The notes under the pieces were generated by a model that saw only the letters and a list, made by a program, of their open reading frames with translations, did not search any database and was not told the DNA's origin. A stretch of DNA of 15,142 nt, taken from the NCBI GenBank assembly GCA_900765185.1, contig CAAFQT010000025.1, positions 1 through 15,142 of the forward strand. Reading direction: 5' to 3'. The position numbers were made by a program, and so were the translations under genes. Origin of the DNA: an uncultured Collinsella sp. (GTDB lineage: Bacteria; Actinomycetota; Coriobacteriia; Coriobacteriales; Coriobacteriaceae). Each line of letters opens with the position of its first letter. Position 1 is the stretch's first letter. Shown here piece after piece: positions 6,142-12,824 of the stretch.

Positions 6142-6991
6142 GGATTAGCTCCTGGGCCAGGCGGACAAAGTCGGCAACATCGAGCGTCTCGGCGCGCGTG
6201 GTGGATGCGATACCGCAAGCCTCAAAGGCGGCATCGAGCACGTCCTTGGCAAAGCCGTTGGCGCTCATGGAGTTGCGAATGGTCTTGCGACGCTGAGCAA
6301 ATGCAGCATCAATCACGCGGGCCACAAACTCGCGGTCGAGTCCTTCGGGCACCACGCCGTCAACACGGTCGATACGCACGACGGCCGAGTCCACGTGCGG
6401 CGCCGGCATAAAGCAACGCGGCGGCACCTCAAAGCGACCCGTCACCTGCGCATACAGGCCGAGCTTTGCCGTATAGCCGCCATAGGTCTTGTTGCCCGGC
6501 ACTGCGGCAATGCGATCGGCAACCTCCTTTTGCACCATGACGACGGCACGCTTGAGCGCGGGCATCGTCTGGAAGAACTGCAAGATGATTGTCGCCGCCA
6601 CGTTATAGGGCAAGTTCGCGACAAATACCGTCGGCTCACCGCCGGCGGCCTGCTCAATCTGCTCCGGGCCCACCTTAAGCGCGTCGCCCATGATAAAGCG
6701 GAAGTTGGCGTAGTCGGCGGCGTGAGCATCGAGCACCGGCTCGAGCTCGGGATCGGCCTCGATCGACGTGACGCACGCCGCCTCCTGCAACAGCGCAAGC
6801 GTGAGCGTACCAACGCCCGGACCAACCTCGAGCACGCGCTCATCGCCTGCAAGCTCGGCAAGCTCGCAAATGCGCTCAATTACATGGTTGTCGATCAGGA
6901 AGTTCTGGCCCAGGCGATGCTTGGTCGCAAGGCCAAACTCCTCTAGCAACTCCCTGGTTGCCGTAGGGTTTGCCAAAGGCGAAGTTGTCAT
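6131..6991 (-). CDS. rsmA: 16S rRNA dimethyladenosine transferase
   Basis: RsmA (KsgA) dimethylates the two adjacent adenines A1518 and A1519 in the 3' terminal hairpin of 16S rRNA late in 30S assembly, using S-adenosylmethionine. The 286-aa protein has the family entry motif RLGQNFLID (26-34), the SAM-binding motif LEVGPGVGTLT (54-64), the catalytic NLPYN (126-130), and conserved MVQKEVADR and FMPAPHVDSAVVRI. It ends with the FAQRRKTIRN block (231-240) typical of the C-terminal domain. The start ATG at 6991 has GAGGAGG five bases upstream. The gene is the first of a coupled pair with tatD and is separated from metG by an intrinsic terminator. In many genomes rnmV lies between tatD and rsmA; it is absent here. 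Confidence 0.96.
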   Translation of the reverse strand: MTTSPLANPTATRELLEEFGLATKHRLGQNFLIDNHVIERICELAELAGDERVLEVGPGVGTLTLALLQEAACVTSIEADPELEPVLDAHAADYANFRFIMGDALKVGPEQIEQAAGGEPTVFVANLPYNVAATIILQFFQTMPALKRAVVMVQKEVADRIAAVPGNKTYGGYTAKLGLYAQVTGRFEVPPRCFMPAPHVDSAVVRIDRVDGVVPEGLDREFVARVIDAAFAQRRKTIRNSMSANGFAKDVLDAAFEACGIASTTRAETLDVADFVRLAQELIHDA

Positions 6992-7027
6992 GGTTGCCTC
7001 CTCAACATGGTGGCTGCATCGTAAAGC

Positions 7028-7059
7028 AAAAGGGCATGGACCGTTGCGGCCATGCCCTT
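7028..7059 (-). terminator. Intrinsic terminator of the GH5-rsmI-metG unit
   Basis: A perfect 10-bp stem, AAGGGCATGG with CCATGCCCTT (7030-7039/7050-7059), is followed on the minus strand by TTTTGC. It lies about 40 bases after the metG stop codon and 40 bases before the rsmA start. Confidence 0.85.
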
Positions 7060-7101
7060 ACCGTTAACAGCAAATTGCCGATATGGCGCTCGCGCGACGT
7101 C

Positions 7102-8703
7102 TTAGCCCAGACGCGGGAACAGCGGATCACCCTTCTCGACGGACTGACCACCGGCAAGCAGGCCCCAAGCGCAAATGCCCTTGAGGTCGTCGCTCGCGGC
7201 CTCGTCCTCGCAGGACAGGCGGCGCAGAGCCTCGGCAGAAGTCTGGGGCATGAGCGGCATCAGCAGGTGAGCGGCAATGCGGATGGCCTCGAGCAGGTTG
7301 TAGATCACAAACGCCAGCTCGTCAGCCTTGGCCTCGTCCTTGGCAAGTGCCCAAGGCTCGGAGTCCTCGATGTAGTGGTTGGCGGCGTGGATGAGCTCCA
7401 TGACCTCGTCCTTGGCTCCACCGTAATCGAGCACGTCCATCTTGGCCATGTAGCGCTCGACCAAACCGTCGGCAATCTTTGCCAGCGGGTTGTCGAACGC
7501 ATCGAACGACGCGGGCTTGGCGGGCGCGCAACCGTCAAAGTACTTGCCGCTCATGTTGAGCGAACGCGAGATAAGGTTGCCCCAGCTGTTGGCCAGGTCG
7601 GCGTTGTAGACCTGCTCCATGCGATCGAAGCTGATGGCACCGTCGGTGCCGGGGACGACGTCGGTCATGAAGTAGTAGCGATAGCCCTCAACGCCCAACA
7701 TGTCGATAACGTCCTGCGGAGCGATAGCGTTGCCACGGCTCTTGGACATCTTCTCGGCCTTGCCAGTCTCGGCATTGCGCACGGTCAGGAAGCCGTGGGC
7801 AAAGACGTGCTCGGGCAGAGCCTCGCCGATGGCCATGAGCATGGCGGGCCAAATGACGCAGTGGAAGCGGATGATGTCCTTACCCACGATGTGGAACTGC
7901 GCGGGCCAGCGATAGGCCAGCTCGGCACGCGCCTCGTCGGTGTCGACACCGTAGCCGACGGCCGTCATATAGTTGAGCAGCGCATCGAACCACACGTAGG
8001 TCACGTGACCCTCGTCAAACGGGACCTGAATGCCCCAGTCAAAGCTCGTGCGGCTCACGGAAAGGTCGTTAAGGCCGCCCTCGACAAAGCTGCGCACCTC
8101 GTTCATGCGGAACGCGGGCTCGACAAAGTCGGGGTGCTCGTCATAAAGCTTGAGCAGCTTGTCCTGGAAGGCGGAAAGCTTAAAGAAGTAGGACTCCTCC
8201 TGCACGCGCTCAAGCGGACGGTGGCAGTCGGGGCACAGGTGCTGGCCGACGCTGCCGTACTCCTCGTCGCCCTTCTGGACCTGCGTATCGGTAAAGTAGG
8301 TCTCGTCAGGCACGCAATACCAGCCGTCGTAGCTGCCCTTATACAGGTAGCCGGACTCCTTCATGCGCTCCCACAGGTACTGCACGGCATGATGCTGGCG
8401 CGGCTCGGTGGTGCGGATGAAGTCGTCGTTGGAAATCTCGAGCTTGCTCCAAAGCTCTTTGAAGTGCGGAGCCTGGCTGTCGGTCCACTCCTGCGGCGTC
8501 ATGCCATGCTTGGCTGCGGCCTCGGCGACCTTCTCGCCGTGCTCGTCCATGCCGGTCAGGAACTTGACGTTATAGCCGGCGGAGCGACGATAGCGAGCCT
8601 GAACATCGGCGATGATGGTGGAATAAGCCGTGCCCAGGTGCGGATCGGCGTTGACGTAGTAGATGGGCGTCGTGATAAAGAACGAAGGCTTGCTTTGATC
8701 CAT
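7102..8703 (-). CDS. metG: Methionyl-tRNA synthetase
   Basis: MetG charges initiator and elongator tRNA-Met. The 533-aa class I enzyme has the HIGH-type motif in PHLGTAYS (21-28), DEHGEKV (53-59), a zinc-knuckle insert with C130 and the CPDC pair C157/C160, and the KMSKS loop EKMSKSRGN (317-325). The anticodon-binding helical domain follows and the protein ends at GDPLFPRLG. It lacks the extra C-terminal tRNA-binding (EMAP/Trbp111-like) domain of the longer bacterial forms, so it is the short version. The ATG at 8703 has GGAGG nine bases upstream. It lies 69 bases after rsmI and ends at a strong terminator. It is probably co-transcribed with rsmI, but a promoter of its own cannot be excluded. 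Confidence 0.96.
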   Translation of the reverse strand: MDQSKPSFFITTPIYYVNADPHLGTAYSTIIADVQARYRRSAGYNVKFLTGMDEHGEKVAEAAAKHGMTPQEWTDSQAPHFKELWSKLEISNDDFIRTTEPRQHHAVQYLWERMKESGYLYKGSYDGWYCVPDETYFTDTQVQKGDEEYGSVGQHLCPDCHRPLERVQEESYFFKLSAFQDKLLKLYDEHPDFVEPAFRMNEVRSFVEGGLNDLSVSRTSFDWGIQVPFDEGHVTYVWFDALLNYMTAVGYGVDTDEARAELAYRWPAQFHIVGKDIIRFHCVIWPAMLMAIGEALPEHVFAHGFLTVRNAETGKAEKMSKSRGNAIAPQDVIDMLGVEGYRYYFMTDVVPGTDGAISFDRMEQVYNADLANSWGNLISRSLNMSGKYFDGCAPAKPASFDAFDNPLAKIADGLVERYMAKMDVLDYGGAKDEVMELIHAANHYIEDSEPWALAKDEAKADELAFVIYNLLEAIRIAAHLLMPLMPQTSAEALRRLSCEDEAASDDLKGICAWGLLAGGQSVEKGDPLFPRLG

Positions 8704-8772
8704 GGGGTTTGTCCTCCAGAAAAACGTTGCATACAGGGGATGATTCTAGCGCAAGGGCTGGATATCCTCCAT

Positions 8773-9651
8773 CTATTGCATATCGAGCACCATGGCATAG
8801 ACATCGCGCTTGCGGCGCGAATACTTCTGAGACAGGCGCTTGGCCACCGCAGACGCGGGCTCCCCCTCCTCGAGCGCGGCGCGGATATCCTCGCGCAGGG
8901 CCTCGTCGGGATCCGCTGCCGCGGCGCCAACCGGCACGATACCGGCCTCCTCGTCCTCGCTCGGCGGCGCGATGACCAGCGCAATCTCGCCCTTCACCTC
9001 GCCGCGAGCACGCAGCTCCTCGGCGAGCTGGGCGGCGGGCCCGCGCAAGACCTCCTCGTGCAGCTTGGTAAGTTCGCGGCAGACGGCAACCTCACGCTGG
9101 GGAAAAACCTCTGCCACAGCCTCGAGCGTCGCCACGATGCGATGTGGAGACTCGTAGAAGATGAGTGCGCCGGGAACCACGGCAAGGCGCTGCAAACGGC
9201 GCACGCGGTCGCCGCGCTTTCGACCCAAAAAGCCCTCGAAGAAAAAATGTTCGCAGGGAATGCCGGACGAAACGAGCGCCGTGACGCAAGCAGAGGGCCC
9301 GGGAACAACTTCGACGGGCACATCGGCCTCACGCGCCGCCTCGACCAGCGCCTGGCCGGGATCGGACACGCTCGGCATGCCGGCGTCCGAGGCAAAGGCG
9401 AGGGTCTCCCCCGCCAGCAGACGGTCGACCAGGCCGGTGGCGCGGCTGGCGATCACATTCTCGTCGCAACGGACAAGCGGCTTGGAAATGCCCAGGTGCA
9501 TCAGCAGCTTTGACGTCACGCGCGTGTCTTCGCAGCAGATGACATCGGCAGCGGCAAAGGCCTCGCCAACGCGCGGGGACAGGTCGCCCAGGTTGCCGAT
9601 GGGCGTGCCGACCACATAGAGTTTGCCCGTATGGGCGCTGTTTTGCGTCAT
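8773..9651 (-). CDS. rsmI: 16S rRNA (cytidine-1402 2'-O) methyltransferase
   Basis: RsmI methylates the ribose of C1402 in the decoding centre of 16S rRNA. The 292-aa protein carries the TP-methylase (tetrapyrrole methylase-like) signature GTPIGNLGDL (15-24), CCEDTR (39-44), SDAGMPSVSDPG (88-99), VVPGPSA (115-121) and the family-specific FYESPHR (165-171). The C-terminus (about 240-292) has the small helical domain seen in RsmI, ending SRRKRDVYAMVLDMQ. The ATG at 9651 follows the stop of the GH5-like gene by six bases, with AGGTTGAT as a weak binding site, so translation is probably coupled to the upstream gene. rsmI next to metG is a conserved pairing. Confidence 0.95.
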   Translation of the reverse strand: MTQNSAHTGKLYVVGTPIGNLGDLSPRVGEAFAAADVICCEDTRVTSKLLMHLGISKPLVRCDENVIASRATGLVDRLLAGETLAFASDAGMPSVSDPGQALVEAAREADVPVEVVPGPSACVTALVSSGIPCEHFFFEGFLGRKRGDRVRRLQRLAVVPGALIFYESPHRIVATLEAVAEVFPQREVAVCRELTKLHEEVLRGPAAQLAEELRARGEVKGEIALVIAPPSEDEEAGIVPVGAAAADPDEALREDIRAALEEGEPASAVAKRLSQKYSRRKRDVYAMVLDMQ

Positions 9652-9657
9652 ATCAAC

Positions 9658-10719
9658 CTATTCAATCATGCCGCGCTCGAGCGTACCGAGCGCCGCGCGG
9701 GCGTCCCATGCTGCAATGCGCTTCTCGGTCTTCCACGTTTGGAAGAACCAACCGGCAGCCGGCGCAAACGAAGCCAGCTGGTTGGCGATAAACACGCGCT
9801 CGTAGGCATTGCGGCCCTCGGGCGTAACCGACGAGTTGGCAAAGATCGCCGCGCCCGACCATTCGCCCACCAGCACGGGGAACCCAGTCGAAATCGCCTC
9901 TTTAAGCTCGCGCTTGTTACGCGAAATCGCCGTCGTCAGCCCGCGGGGGCTCGTGATGTCGAGCGCATGCTCGTCGCGGTAATGGTACAGGTGAAGGTCC
10001 ATGTAGACGTTCTTGTACTTGGCGCCGCGCATAAAATGCTTCCACTCGCTGGGATGCCCCGAAGACGAAAAGACGACGATCTTATCCTCGGGCATATACG
10101 AACGGACGAGCTCATAGGCGTCGCGATAGAAGTTGCGCAGGTAGTGCGCCGGAATGCCATCCGTCATGGTGAAGAGGCTCTTGCGGACACTCATCTGCGG
10201 CGTATCCAGCAGCTCAATGCCCAGCAGGCTCTCGGCCTCGCCGTAACGCTCGGCCAGGCGCTCGAGCACGTCGAGTGCGACATGGCGGCCGTTAGTGGAC
10301 GAATGCCACTCGGCAACAGCCTCCGGCGTGGCGGGCGAATCGTTGGAATCGCCCTGGCCACCGGGCACAGTCGCCAGATCGAGCAGCACGCGAATGTTGT
10401 ACTTGGCAGCCCACTCAATCGCGCGGTCGATGTAATCGACAACCGAGATGTAGGAGGCATCGGACTCCTGTGAGCCAAAGGCATACCAAGGCACCGGCAG
10501 GCGCACGGCGTTGAGGCCGATCTGCGCCATGCGACGGAAATCATCCTCGCTCACAAACGTCTCGTAATGACGGCGCATGCGCTCGTTATAGGCGGCGGTG
10601 CCCATGGCCTCCTGCAGCTCGGCCGCATTGGATGCACCGGTCGCCGCGTATAGCGACGGGGTCACCCAAGGCTCGGGAATAAACCAGCCAGAGAGATTAA
10701 CGCCGAGTATCCTCTCCAT
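9658..10719 (-). CDS. GH5-family glucanase-like protein lacking the usual acid/base glutamate
   Basis: The 353-aa protein resembles the exo-beta-1,3-glucanase branch of glycoside hydrolase family 5. It begins MERILGVNLSGWFIPEPWVT, like the family's GVNLGGWLVLEPWITPS, followed by GLNAVRLPVPWYAF (68-81), DLHLYHY (241-247), VGEWSGA (284-290, nucleophile position E286) and GWFFQTWKTE (323-332). The expected acid/base motif LLNEP reads LLDTP (170-174), so the catalytic glutamate is replaced by threonine. There is no signal peptide, so it is cytoplasmic. The ATG at 10719 has AAGGGGG seven bases upstream. The frame is open for another 81 codons, but that part is low-complexity arginine-rich sequence. 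It heads the unit with rsmI, six bases apart. It may be an inactive or repurposed enzyme. Confidence 0.85.
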   Translation of the reverse strand: MERILGVNLSGWFIPEPWVTPSLYAATGASNAAELQEAMGTAAYNERMRRHYETFVSEDDFRRMAQIGLNAVRLPVPWYAFGSQESDASYISVVDYIDRAIEWAAKYNIRVLLDLATVPGGQGDSNDSPATPEAVAEWHSSTNGRHVALDVLERLAERYGEAESLLGIELLDTPQMSVRKSLFTMTDGIPAHYLRNFYRDAYELVRSYMPEDKIVVFSSSGHPSEWKHFMRGAKYKNVYMDLHLYHYRDEHALDITSPRGLTTAISRNKRELKEAISTGFPVLVGEWSGAAIFANSSVTPEGRNAYERVFIANQLASFAPAAGWFFQTWKTEKRIAAWDARAALGTLERGMIE

Positions 10720-11008
10720 CACTGCCCCCTTCGGATCGTGCAGGCCGAGCCTGCATCGTATTGCATAGGAAAAGTATCGTTTTGAGTATACCCGCGCGTG
10801 CGGACAGACGACCGAACGGTCTGTAAAGTGGCGCGAAAGTGGGAGGAATGTCTGAGCGGGCCCGAGATGGCGCGCCGAGATGTGCACGCACGTCGGAAGT
10901 AAGCGCCGGAAAGCGCGTCCCGTTTTTCGCAAAAGACTGGGATGCATTTTCCGCGGGTCCACATAAAAGAAAAGGACCCCTTTGCAGAGGTCCTAGTCAA
11001 TTCAAGGT
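10720..11008. other. Non-coding region upstream of the GH5-like gene
   Basis: No gene is seen here. For the GH5-like gene on the minus strand a TATACT -10 candidate (near 10788-10793) is visible without a convincing -35. Further upstream is the imperfect operator-like palindrome GACCGAACGGTC (10810-10821), nested with CAGAC/GTCTG (10805-10809/10819-10823). It could be a regulator site, but nothing else supports it. The stretch 10830-10960 shows nothing I can name. Confidence 0.3.
10965..10994 (-). terminator. Minus-strand intrinsic terminator behind a tRNA-like remnant
   Basis: On the minus strand AGGACCTCT (10986-10994) pairs with AGGGGTCCT (10973-10981), with one U-G wobble and a GCAA loop, followed by TTTTCTTTT. 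The wobble is a mismatch on the plus strand, which fixes the direction. No complete gene lies upstream of it on that strand; only the tRNA-like remnant at 11006-11025 does. Confidence 0.75.
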
Positions 11009-11025
11009 GGCGGGGAAGGGAATCG
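11006..11025 (-). pseudogene. Possible 3' remnant of a tRNA gene
   Basis: The minus strand reads CGATTCCCTTCCCCGCCACC. It can be parsed as the end of a T-loop (CGATT), T-stem strand (CCCTT), acceptor strand (CCCCGCC), discriminator A and CC, ending in T instead of the final A of CCA. It lies 11 bases before an intrinsic terminator, the same layout as the intact tRNA-Leu in this window. The rest of the tRNA is missing and is replaced by GC-rich hairpins. Confidence 0.4.
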
Positions 11026-11135
11026 CGTCCGCGCGCTGCGCGGACGGACCGCTGCGGCGCTTACGCGCCTTGCGAGCTGCGCTGGCAAACGCTTACGCGT
11101 TTACTCAGCTCCGCGCCCTCACGGGGTTCGATTCC
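11026..11135. repeat. GC-rich tract of nested hairpins
   Basis: No gene is seen here. The tract holds CGTCCGCGC/GCGCGGACG with a 3-base loop (11026-11046). It also holds two hairpins sharing the core CGCTTACGCG: GGCGC-TTAC-GCGCC (11056-11069) and AAACGC-TTAC-GCGTTT (11087-11102). The second is enclosed by GAGCT/AGCTC (11074-11078/11107-11111). The tract is bounded by the inverted heptamers GGAATCG (11019-11025) and CGATTCC (11129-11135); the latter is in a T-loop-like GGGGTTCGATTCC. Confidence 0.6.
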
Positions 11136-11247
11136 ATGTGGGAGCTTCATAAAAGACGATATGAGAAAGCCATTGGGGTCGCCTCCCCCGCGGCGCAGCT
11201 TCTTTCCGCTGGCTCGGGGTGCCACAATGGGCTTTGAGTATCGGCCC

Positions 11248-11282
11248 GTGCGGTAGCCCTTACCGCACCTGCGGGGAGGAGG
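11248..11282 (+). promoter_or_regulatory. 5' hairpin and strong ribosome binding site of the transposase
   Basis: The hairpin GTGCGGTA/TACCGCAC (11248-11255/11261-11268) with a GCCCT loop stands just before GGGGAGGAGG (11273-11282), which is six bases from the transposase ATG. Such a hairpin could insulate the gene from read-through translation or form part of the element's left-end structure. The role is inferred. Confidence 0.5.
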
Positions 11283-11288
11283 CTTCCC

Positions 11289-12398
11289 ATGCCCCATGTT
11301 ACCTCCATCGGCCTGGACGTCCACGCGCGATCGGTCGCCGCGGCGGCGTTCAACCCCTTCACCGGCGAGGTGGTGCACCGCGACTTCGGGACGGACGCCG
11401 CCGAGATCGCCGAGTGGGCGCTCGGGTTCGAGGGGCCCAGGGCCTGCTACGAGAGCGGCCCCACCGGCTTCCACATGGCGCGCGAGCTGCGCGCGCTCGG
11501 CCTCGACTGCGCCGTGGCCGCCGTCTCCAAGATGCAGAGGCCGGCGGCGGACGCCCGGCGCAAGAACGACCGGCGCGACGCCGAGTTCATCGCCCGCATG
11601 CTCGCCACCCACAACATCGTGGAGGTCCCGCTGCCCGATGCGGCCGTCGAGGCCGCCCGGGACCTCGACCGCGCCCTCGACGACGCCACGGCGGAGTACC
11701 GCCGCGCCAGGCAGCGCCTCAACATGTTCCTGATCAGGCTGGGCCACGTCTGGGACGAGCGCAACTCCGACGGGACGAGGAAGGGGTCCTGGACGCGCGC
11801 CCACTGGAGGTGGATATCCGGGATCAGGCTCGAGGGGCCCCAGCGCGACGTGCTCGAGTACTACGTCACGGCCGCGAGGTGCGCGGAGTCGGACCGCCGG
11901 CAGCTCGAGAAGAAGGTGCTCGCCCTCGCCCGGACCGACCGGTGGCGTCCGGCCGTCGAGGCGCTCTCCTGCATCAAGGGAATCGACACCCTGACGGCCT
12001 TCAGGCTCGCAGCCGAGGCGGGCTCCTTCACGAGGTTCCGGACGGCCCCGGCCTTCGCGAGCTGGTGCGGGCTGGTCCCGTCGGAGCGCTCGAGCGGCGA
12101 GACCGAGCGGCGCGGCGGGATAACCAAGACGGGCAACCGGCTCGCCAGGACGGCACTGGTGGAGTCGGCGTGGCACTACCTGACGTGCACGCCCCGCCCG
12201 AAGCCCCCGGCGCCCGGCGCGGACGTCCCCGCGGCGATCCGGGCGCGCGCCGACGCCTGCACCGCCAGGCTCTGCCGCCGCCGCGAGGCGCTGGCGGCGG
12301 CGGGCAAGAGCTCGTGCAAGGCAAACGCCGCCGTCGCGCGCGAGCTCGCCTGCTGGGTCTGGGAGATCGGGCGCCGGGCGGAGGGGACCCTCGGCTGA
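11289..12398 (+). CDS. IS110-family transposase (RNA-guided type recombinase)
   Basis: The 369-aa protein has the two-domain layout of IS110 transposases. The N-terminal RuvC-like DEDD domain shows D10 in SIGLDVHARSV, E55 in CYESGPTGF, and D94/D97 in KNDRRDAEFIA. A helical coiled segment follows (about 115-215). The C-terminal Transposase_20 domain (about 222-300) contains CIKGIDTLTAFRL, FASWCGLVPSERSSGETERR and GGITKTGNRLAR. The serine in ERSSGE (S268/S269) matches the position of the catalytic serine of the family. It appears intact, with a strong binding site before the ATG. Known relatives (such as IS621) recombine DNA using a bridge RNA from the element's own non-coding end. Downstream lies a structured candidate for that RNA. 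Subgroup (IS110 or IS1111) is not settled. Confidence 0.93.
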   Translation: MPHVTSIGLDVHARSVAAAAFNPFTGEVVHRDFGTDAAEIAEWALGFEGPRACYESGPTGFHMARELRALGLDCAVAAVSKMQRPAADARRKNDRRDAEFIARMLATHNIVEVPLPDAAVEAARDLDRALDDATAEYRRARQRLNMFLIRLGHVWDERNSDGTRKGSWTRAHWRWISGIRLEGPQRDVLEYYVTAARCAESDRRQLEKKVLALARTDRWRPAVEALSCIKGIDTLTAFRLAAEAGSFTRFRTAPAFASWCGLVPSERSSGETERRGGITKTGNRLARTALVESAWHYLTCTPRPKPPAPGADVPAAIRARADACTARLCRRREALAAAGKSSCKANAAVARELACWVWEIGRRAEGTLG

Positions 12399-12417
12399 CC
12401 CCGTCGGACAACAAGCC

Positions 12418-12669
12418 TCCCGCCGGGAGGGCCCGCGCCTCGACGCATCGCCGGCGCGCGTTCACGAGCCCTTTTTGGGCAGCCCAAGGGCCGCGCCCGT
12501 GAACAAGACTGGTTTCGGACGAGCGCGCCGGACGGAGAATCGAAATGCGGTGGGGTGCGCGGACATACCGGGCTGACCGCCGGCAGCGCGCCCGCAAGAG
12601 CCCGCGGATATTAGCTTGCCAGGCAAGCGTCGACTAAACGTGCAGCGTGCGCGGGCCCTCCCGACGGGA
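12418..12669 (+). ncRNA. Candidate bridge (guide) RNA region of the IS110 element
   Basis: This gene-free stretch starts 20 bases after the transposase stop codon. Its ends, 12418-12438 and 12649-12669, are inverted copies at 20 of 21 positions and would close a long stem. Inside are a compound hairpin GTTCACG/CGTGAAC (12460-12466/12498-12504) containing a CCCTT...AAGGG stem-loop, and the palindrome GCTTGCCAGGCAAGC (12614-12628). IS1111-type members encode their bridge RNA downstream of the transposase, which fits. The RNA boundaries and guide loops cannot be fixed from one copy. Confidence 0.4.
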
Positions 12670-12673
12670 AACG

Positions 12674-12698
12674 AAAAAGCCCGGTTTAAAACCGGGCT
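12674..12698 (-). terminator. Minus-strand intrinsic terminator
   Basis: The stem AGCCCGGT/ACCGGGCT (12678-12685/12691-12698), extendable by AT pairs, is followed on the minus strand by five T residues (12674-12678). No gene lies upstream on that strand; the candidate small RNA does. Confidence 0.8.
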
Positions 12699-12818
12699 CG
12701 AACAAACATGCCTATTGACAATGGCTTTCTCATATTAAAGGGGTCGCCGCCGCTAAGGCGTTGACCCCTTAATCCAAGCAACGGCGCTGCCCAGCTTTCC
12801 AGAACTTGGGCTGCCGTC
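12674..12818 (-). ncRNA. Candidate small structured RNA, about 145 nt
   Basis: A good minus-strand promoter (12825-12853) would start a transcript near 12818 that ends at the intrinsic terminator at 12674-12698. The transcript folds into consecutive stem-loops. The first is CGACGGC/GCCGTTG, enclosing GCCCA/TGGGC (12779-12819). The second is AAGGGGTC/GACCCCTT with inner CGCC/GGCG (12738-12770), and the third is the terminator. There is no reading frame with a binding site. It contains the right copy of the 17-bp inverted repeat (12719-12735). I recognise no RNA family (not tRNA, SRP RNA or tmRNA). It could instead be the leader of something lost when the insertion sequence arrived. Confidence 0.4.
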
Positions 12819-12824
12819 GACACT

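Larger units (their letters stand above)
11159..12735 (+). mobile_element. IS110-family insertion sequence (boundaries tentative)
   Basis: An IS110-family transposase gene (11289-12398) sits between non-coding, structured flanks. A perfect 17-bp inverted repeat, ATATGAGAAAGCCATTG at 11159-11175 and its complement at 12719-12735, brackets the block. I use it as the provisional extent. The family often lacks terminal repeats and target duplications, so true ends may lie inside these points. The coding part is visibly richer in G+C than the host genes: 45 of 60 bases at 11401-11460 against 38 of 60 at 13081-13140 in the tetR gene. It also uses AGG for arginine often (at least 12 times), which the neighbours hardly do. 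Both points suggest recent acquisition. Confidence 0.55.

Noticed and set aside
6970..9513. Plus-strand open frame of 847 codons opposite metG and rsmI
   Set aside because: It is antisense to two well-identified enzymes with every motif in place. Low-complexity V/L/G/H composition is typical of shadow frames in high-GC DNA.
10720..10962. N-terminal extension of the GH5-like protein by 81 codons
   Set aside because: The extra part has no family similarity, is arginine-rich and lacks a binding site, whereas the ATG at 10719 has AAGGGGG and starts directly at the conserved GVNLSGW block.
11118..11150. Plus-strand tRNA 3' half around GGGGTTCGATTCC
   Set aside because: The T-stem would carry a mismatch, no CCA follows, and no anticodon arm or 5' acceptor strand can be found. 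It is kept only as a T-loop-like repeat boundary.
11061..12176. Minus-strand open frame of 371 codons opposite the transposase
   Set aside because: It is proline/arginine/glycine-rich with no recognisable motif and is antisense to an intact IS110 transposase.
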